NCBI RefSeq assembly: GCF_028009165.1
Contig: NC_079245.1
Span: forward strand, 124,001-188,000
Direction: 5' to 3'
Source of the DNA: Akanthomyces muscarius
Lineage: Eukaryota > Ascomycota > Sordariomycetes > Hypocreales > Cordycipitaceae
Length of the DNA stretch: 64,000 nucleotides
In this document: piece by piece, positions 58,521 to 64,000 of the stretch
How the letters are laid out: each line of letters opens with the position of its first letter
Numbering within the stretch: the first letter of the stretch is position 1
Program-made: the position numbers and the translations under genes
The notes under the pieces: model-generated
Database searches by the model: none
Told to the model about the DNA's origin: nothing
The model's input: the letters and a program-made list of their open reading frames with translations, nothing else

Positions 58521-61500
58521 ATCCCTTTGGCAGTGCGAAGCCTACACCTAAGTCACAAGACCCACTTTAGACAAGGTACTTAGAAGGTACGTAGTTAGCT
58601 GCTATAATAAAACGCCTTTTATAGTACTTATTATATTAAATAATTTTAAAAAAAATAATAGCTAGTAGTGAGAGTTAGTTCCTACTTTATTCTAGTGATA
58701 TAAAGCTTTTTATATAGCTAGATAAGGCTTAAGTAGAGTAACTAGCTAATTGCACCTACTAACTAGACTAGCCGCGAGTCCTAGAGTTTAGCGCGTCTTT
58801 TAAGCCACTTTAGGTGCCCTTTTATAAGCCCTAGGTTCCCTATTAAGCCCTAACTCTTTTATTACTATTTAAGGAATTTATAAGTAATTTACTAATAGAT
58901 TTATAAGTTAAATATATAAATTCTAGGGCGTGGTAAGGACTAGTTAGGCCGCTAAAAGAGAATATATATATTAATAAGTAGCACCTAACTATATACTTAG
59001 AAGTCTTCTTATAGCTAATATAGTTAATAAGCGAGTCGCCTAGATAAGCAAGTCGCTTATATTCCCTAACCCTTCCCCTTTTAACTATTAATAACTTAAC
59101 TATAATATAAAAAAATATCTAAAATTAATTAGAATCCTCTTCTTTACTAATATCTATATTTATAGTATAAGTATATATATTATAACTAGTCTAGCTATAT
59201 ATACTATATTACTAACTATATATTTTAACTCTTACTTTATAATAACTATAAGCTTATATTTTATTTTTTACTTAACTATCTATATCTATTTACTCTTTTA
59301 AATCTCTTATATCTTATATAAAAAGAGATCTTTTAGTTTATAGTCTTATTTTTTTAGCCTATTAATATTTACTAATTAGCTTATTTATAGCTTTAAAGCC
59401 TTATATCTAAGTATATAAAAATATAACCTTATATATAATAGCTATTATACCTTTCTTAAAACTATTAAGTATATTAAGACTTTTAGTTAGAGAGCTATTT
59501 AGGTAATTAGTAATTTATTTTTTTAAAATTAAAGATTATAAAACTACTTTATTTACTATACTTAGCGTCTAAGAGACCTAAGATCTAACTAATCTTAGAT
59601 ATAAGTTTAAAGGACTTAGTATTATAAACTTAAGTTTTAAGATAGAAATAACCTTTTTAGGATTAAAAGGGGTAATTCTAGTACCTTAAAAACTACCTTA
59701 AATATTTTCTTTTATAATAAACTTATTAAAAGTATTAGAAAATATAAAGAAGAAGTCTTTTTTAGTAATATATATAATACTAGCCTTTATAAGATTCTTA
59801 ATTTATTACTTATAAGCTTTTTTTAGTAGACTAAAATAACTAATATCTAAAAGCTAGAGTATATAAGAAAAATATATAGGTATATAGAGGGTAATAATAT
59901 TCTTCTTTTAGTAAAAAAGCTTAAAGGTAGTTAAGTAGTGACTTTTATAGCTATCTAAAATTAAAAGGTAATAACTACCCTCTTTTTAATCTTTTATATA
60001 TTTATTAAAATACTTAATCTAATCTATATTAATTTTATTTATTATTTAGCTATTTAAGCTTATATTAATATACTAATCTAAAAGTAGGCGTTTATCTTTA
60101 TACTAAAGTGTAAGGTATTTTTAGCCCTTTATTATAATATATAATAATACTATTAAGCTTTAAGAATTTACTATTTAAATTATAGTAACTTATTTCTTAT
60201 TATTAAGTTATATTACTTTTACTTTTCTAACTTAATTAGAGCTTATAATAACTATTTTTATTATAATAAAGCCTATTAGAAACCTAGTCTTATTAAAGTT
60301 ATAAATATTAAACTTTATAATACTATATTTTATAATTATATTCTCTAAAAGTATAAACTAACTATAAATAATAGTTAGATCTTTATATTTAACCCTCTAA
60401 TAATTATATCTCTATTAAAAACATATAGTAAACTTTAGTTATTATTATATAAAGTTTTTCACCTAATATACTCTAATATATCTACTACTATACTTAATAA
60501 GTAGTTAATTTATTATATCTTCTATATTTATATACTAAAAGGGAAGTCCTTATAAATCTAGTTAGAGAATATATTTTACTATAACTCTCTTTTTTAAATT
60601 AATAAGTTTCTTTAAATTAGGCGTAAAGTTATATTATATAACTTAGCTATTATATTAGTTATAGATAGTTATTTAAGGTATATTATAGATTAATATAGCT
60701 TCTTTATAACTTAGTTTTAGGTCTTTTTTAAGAGCTTAAAGGGTAAGAATAATGCCTACCTCTTTTAAAGGGATTTCTATAAATTATTATTAAGTAATAA
60801 AAGTACTAAGATAAAAAGTACTAAAAACTAGGTAGAGTAGGCGACTCGCTTATCTAGGCGACTTACTTATTAACTATATTAGTATATATAATTTATATAT
60901 TAATTTATATAAAAAGTATACTTAAAGACTATTAGAAAGCTTATTCTAGTATAATAAACTATCTAATATACCTAATTACCTAATATATTATATATAATCA
61001 CTTCTACCTCCTCTATTATTAACTTTAAATTTATAATATAGAAGACTTAGCTCTTCCTTACCTATTCTATATTACTAATAAGTAGTTAAACTAGCTAAAA
61101 GAAGTCTCTTTTTATCTTTAGAAGCTAGGTATAAATATAGCTATTAATAAGTATATTATATACTTTATAGGGCGTTTATAATAGAAGGTTATAATACCTA
61201 ATAAGCTAACTCTTACTAGCTTTAAGATCTAGGTTATTACTAAAGTTAGGTATTTTTTAGGTCAGTTATAGTATTACCTAAAGAACTCCTTTAATTATCT
61301 TAAAGGTTAAGAGCTAGTAGCTTTAAGAGAGTACTAGAGCTTTATAGTAGAGTTAATCTAAATTAACCTAATATAAACTATTATTATCTCCTTAATTAAA
61401 ATACTACTAGAATTAATATATTATATCTTTCTAGATAACCTCTTTTCTTCTTTAAGTCTCTTCCTTACTCTCTATTAGTAGAATATTAGTACTATAAATA

Positions 61501-61783
61501 CTATATAAATAAATTATAGCTTATATAAAAGCTTTATTAAGGCTAAGAAGGATAATATAAACGGCTATAACTTATAGCTATATAATATAATTTAGTCTAT
61601 ACTAATACTAAATAACTAAATAAGTAGGTATCTAATTTATTAGGAAATTACTAACTTAATTATTCTAAGTTAACTAGCTTACTTAGAAAGATAATATACT
61701 TATATTAATATTAATAACTGTCTTTATTAGTAATAAGTTTAAATAAATTATATAGTGCCGCCTAATAATATAATAACTATAAC
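58521..61783 (+). mobile_element. piggyBac-type transposon, copy 2 (heavily RIP-mutated, interrupted, 3'-truncated)
   Basis: It starts with the same terminal repeat as copy 1 and aligns to it through 59017 and again from 60880 to about 61783, but is far more AT-rich. The gap is the Fot1/Pot2-like element at 59018-60879, inserted at TA. The 3' end is lost at about 61783, where sequence of the element C family begins. Confidence 0.85.
59018..60879 (-). mobile_element. full-length Fot1/Pot2-like (Tc1/mariner, pogo-type) element, RIP-degraded
   Basis: A 1,862-bp element flanked by TA on both sides, with inverted ends (ATATAGTTAATAAGCGAGTC and mirror). Size agrees with Pot2 and Fot1 elements. Translating the minus strand near 59,990-59,750 gives a damaged but recognisable pogo-type transposase segment: LLILDSY with ESH-like residues, then a spaced IPIHFSHIL-like and LDIS-FS-LKKAY stretch, as in the second Asp region of Fot/Pot transposases. 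Many stops are present, so it is inactive. It lies within piggyBac copy 2. Confidence 0.78.
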
Positions 61784-62084
61784 TATAAAAAATAAAAATA
61801 AACTTTTTACTTATTAGTAGGGATAGATAGGGGGGTTATATAAAGGTACTAGGCTTTAGCCTACTATTATAACTAAGATAGTATAAATTAGGTGTTAGTT
61901 AGCTAGGCTTTAAGACGATTCTATTAAGACTCTAGCTAAACTCTATACTAACTTTATATAAAACCTAAGCTATTATAAAATAGAAAGGCTTATCTCTTTC
62001 CTATTTCTTCTTCTTTTTCTCCTTAAAAGAGTTAATAATAATTATAACGCCTATTTATAGACACTCTAAGGCTAGTCTATAATA
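61784..62084 (+). repeat. 3' end and LTR of element C family
   Basis: 61784-61838 matches the G-rich region just before the 3' LTR of element C; 61839-62084 matches its LTR (246 bp). No upstream internal sequence is attached, so it is a truncated copy. Confidence 0.8.
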
Positions 62085-62135
62085 CTGTTTAATATAATAA
62101 AAATAGGAGAGCTCTTTTAAATATATTTCCTTATA

Positions 62136-62889
62136 ACGTGGTTAATAAGCGAGTCGCCTAGACAAACAAGTCGCCCGGTTTTCCCCACTTATTTCCTAAA
62201 TCTAGAATAACTCTATTATAAGGGGGCTAAAATAGCTAGTCTTTTTTAATATTAGATATAAGACTATTAAATTACCTATATATTTAAAAATAGTACTTTA
62301 TATTAATTATTTAAATTTAAATAACTAATTTAATAGTAATTAGATTTAATTCTTTCTTAAACTCTTTTTAAAATTAATTATATCTTAGTCTCTTTAAAAA
62401 TAGAATATCTTTTTAATATATAGTATACTATAATAATAAGAATAGATATAAAGGCTTAAGAAAAAATATAGTTAATCTTTTTAATAAGTTAAATAAGAAA
62501 AATAAAAAATATAAGAAAATTTCTTATTTTTAATATAACTTATTAAAAGAATTAATTATATTTATTTATTAAGTCTTACTAGCTATATATACTATTATTT
62601 AAGCTCTTTATTAAGTTTTATAGTTATATATATAAAGACTATAAAGTTATTAAATTTAAAAAGAATTTAAAAAAGAATTAAATCTAATATATATTATTTA
62701 ATATAATATATACTTACTATTTATCTATAATTATTACTATTTTACTATAAATAGTTTAATAACTTAATATACTATATCTAAAAGCCTAGCTATTTTAGTA
62801 TTACTTTTATAGAGTTATTTTAACTTTAGTAAATAAGTGGGGCAAAACGGGCGACTCGCTTGTCTAGGCGACTCGCTTATCAACCACGT
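62136..62889. mobile_element. fold-back element B3 (754 bp, TA-flanked)
   Basis: Same family as B2, aligning over its whole length with few differences. Ends ACGTGGTTAATAAGCGAGTC and mirror, flanked by TA. Twin CGAGTCGCC-type boxes are present at both ends. Confidence 0.85.
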
Positions 62890-62891
62890 TA

Positions 62892-63072
62892 GAACTTATT
62901 TTATTTATAATTAATATTATTTTTTATAAGGAGTTTAATATTTTATTATATTTTAGTAAAAAGATTAGCTATTTTAACCTTATCTTTATAAAGTTATTTT
63001 ACTTTTAGAGAATAAGTGGGGTAAAATACACTACTTACTTATCTATACCACTTACTTATTAACTATATTAAT
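62892..63072. mobile_element. fragment of a diverged B-type fold-back element
   Basis: Matches the right end of B elements (GAATAAGTGGGG followed by two decayed boxes and TTATTAACTATAT) and ends at TA. B3 abuts its broken side, so B3 may have inserted into it. Confidence 0.5.
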
Positions 63073-63295
63073 ACTTTAAGAATAATATTTTTATTTAATT
63101 TAAGTGTCTAATACTAATTAGATTAATAAACCCTACTATTAAATATTATAAAAGCTAGAATAAAGCTACTAGTAGCTAATATAACTTTAATATAAATAGT
63201 ATACTTCTAATTAAAAGGTATTCTTAATTAGATATCCTTTTAATATCTTAAAGATACTATATTAAAGCCTTTTAAAATACTAATTTAAAAGCCTA

Positions 63296-64000
63296 ATATA
63301 GTAAATAAATAAGTCGCCTAGATAAGCGAGTTACCCACTCTACCTAGTTTTTAGCACCCTTTACTTTAACACTTCTATTACTTAATAATAATTTATAGAA
63401 ATCCCTTTAAAAGAGGTAGGTATTATTCTTACCCTTTAAGCTCTTAAAAAAGACCTAAAACTAAATTATAAAGAAGCTATATTAATCTATAATATACTTT
63501 AAATAACTATCTATAACTAATATAATAGCTAAGTTATATAATATAACTTTATATTTAATTTAAAGAAACTTATTAATTTAGAAGAGAGAGTTATAGTAAA
63601 ATATATTCTCTAACTAGATTTATAAGGACTTCCCTTTTAGTATATAAATATAGAAGATATAATAAATTAACTACTTATTAAGTATAGTAGTAGATATATT
63701 AGAGTATATTAGGTAAAAAACTTTATATAATAATAACTAAAGTTTACTATATATTTTTAATAGAGATATAATTATTAGAGGGCTAAATATAAAGATCTAA
63801 CTATTATTTATAGTTAGTTTATACTTTTAGAGAATATAATTATAAAATATAGTATTATAAAGTCTAATATTTATAACTTTAATAAGACTAGGTTTTTAAT
63901 AGGCTTTATTATAATAAGAATAGTTATTATAAGCTTTAATTAGGTTAAAAAAGTAAAAATAGTATAGTTTAGTAATAAAAAATAAATTACTATAATTTAA
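63296..64000 (+). mobile_element. Fot1/Pot2-like element, partial at window end
   Basis: Begins after TA with ATATAGTAAATAAATAAGTC and matches the reverse complement of the right end of the element at 59018-60879 (shared CTCTACCTAGTTTTTAG and following sequence). It runs off the window. Orientation is opposite to the 59-61 kb copy, so its transposase would read on the plus strand. Confidence 0.7.

Overview
This window is nuclear DNA of a filamentous ascomycete. Genes are broken by many 50-85 nt introns with GTRNGT donors and CTAAC-like branch points. The gene set is fungal: a GEgh16/MAS1-type secreted protein, a GH64 glucanase, a Dal5/TNA1-type anion transporter and a fungal OPT transporter. 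The long AT-rich blocks are retrotransposons ruined almost only by C:G to T:A transitions, which is the footprint of repeat-induced point mutation (RIP). Hypocreales or another sordariomycete is my best guess; this is an inference. Exon boundaries were read by eye from splice signals, reading phase and family conservation.

Layout. (1) 1-33.5 kb is a gene-bearing region of normal composition. It holds an amino-acid/GABA-type permease (-), an anion:cation symporter (+), an intronless squalene-cyclase-like toroid protein of bacterial type (-), a Cys/His-rich protein (-), a secreted polyamine oxidase (-) divergent from a second, intron-rich permease (+), AP-2 mu (-) divergent from an HKD phospholipase-D-like protein (+), a DsbA/FrnE-like oxidoreductase (-), GH64 beta-1,3-glucanase (-), a decayed beta-lactamase-like gene (+), a small secreted protein (-), a MAS1-like protein (+), cyclin H (+) and an aquaporin (+). 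(2) 33.5-51.9 kb is an AT-rich RIP block with nested mobile elements. A TA-flanked fold-back element holds a second fold-back element, which holds a chromodomain-type Ty3/Gypsy element, which holds another one. Target-site duplications support three of these insertions. (3) 51.9-58.5 kb is an island of normal composition with an OPT transporter and a lightly mutated piggyBac-type transposon. (4) 58.5-64 kb is a second RIP block: a heavily mutated piggyBac copy interrupted by a full-length Fot1/Pot2-size element, then LTR and fold-back remnants.

Function. Four plasma-membrane nutrient carriers, an aquaporin and a secreted amine oxidase suggest nitrogen and amine scavenging. The polyamine oxidase/permease divergent pair is the most obvious functional unit. 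GH64 and the MAS1-like protein are secreted factors typical of fungi that attack hosts or other fungi. AP-2 mu and cyclin H are housekeeping genes. No clear biosynthetic cluster, CRISPR array, tRNA or rRNA was seen. The most unusual points are the four-level element nest, the GC-rich twin boxes that stand out at the ends of the TA-flanked elements, a proline-rich antisense ORF in the outer retroelement, the bacterial-type toroid protein, and a 7-nt terminal coding exon in AP-2 mu.
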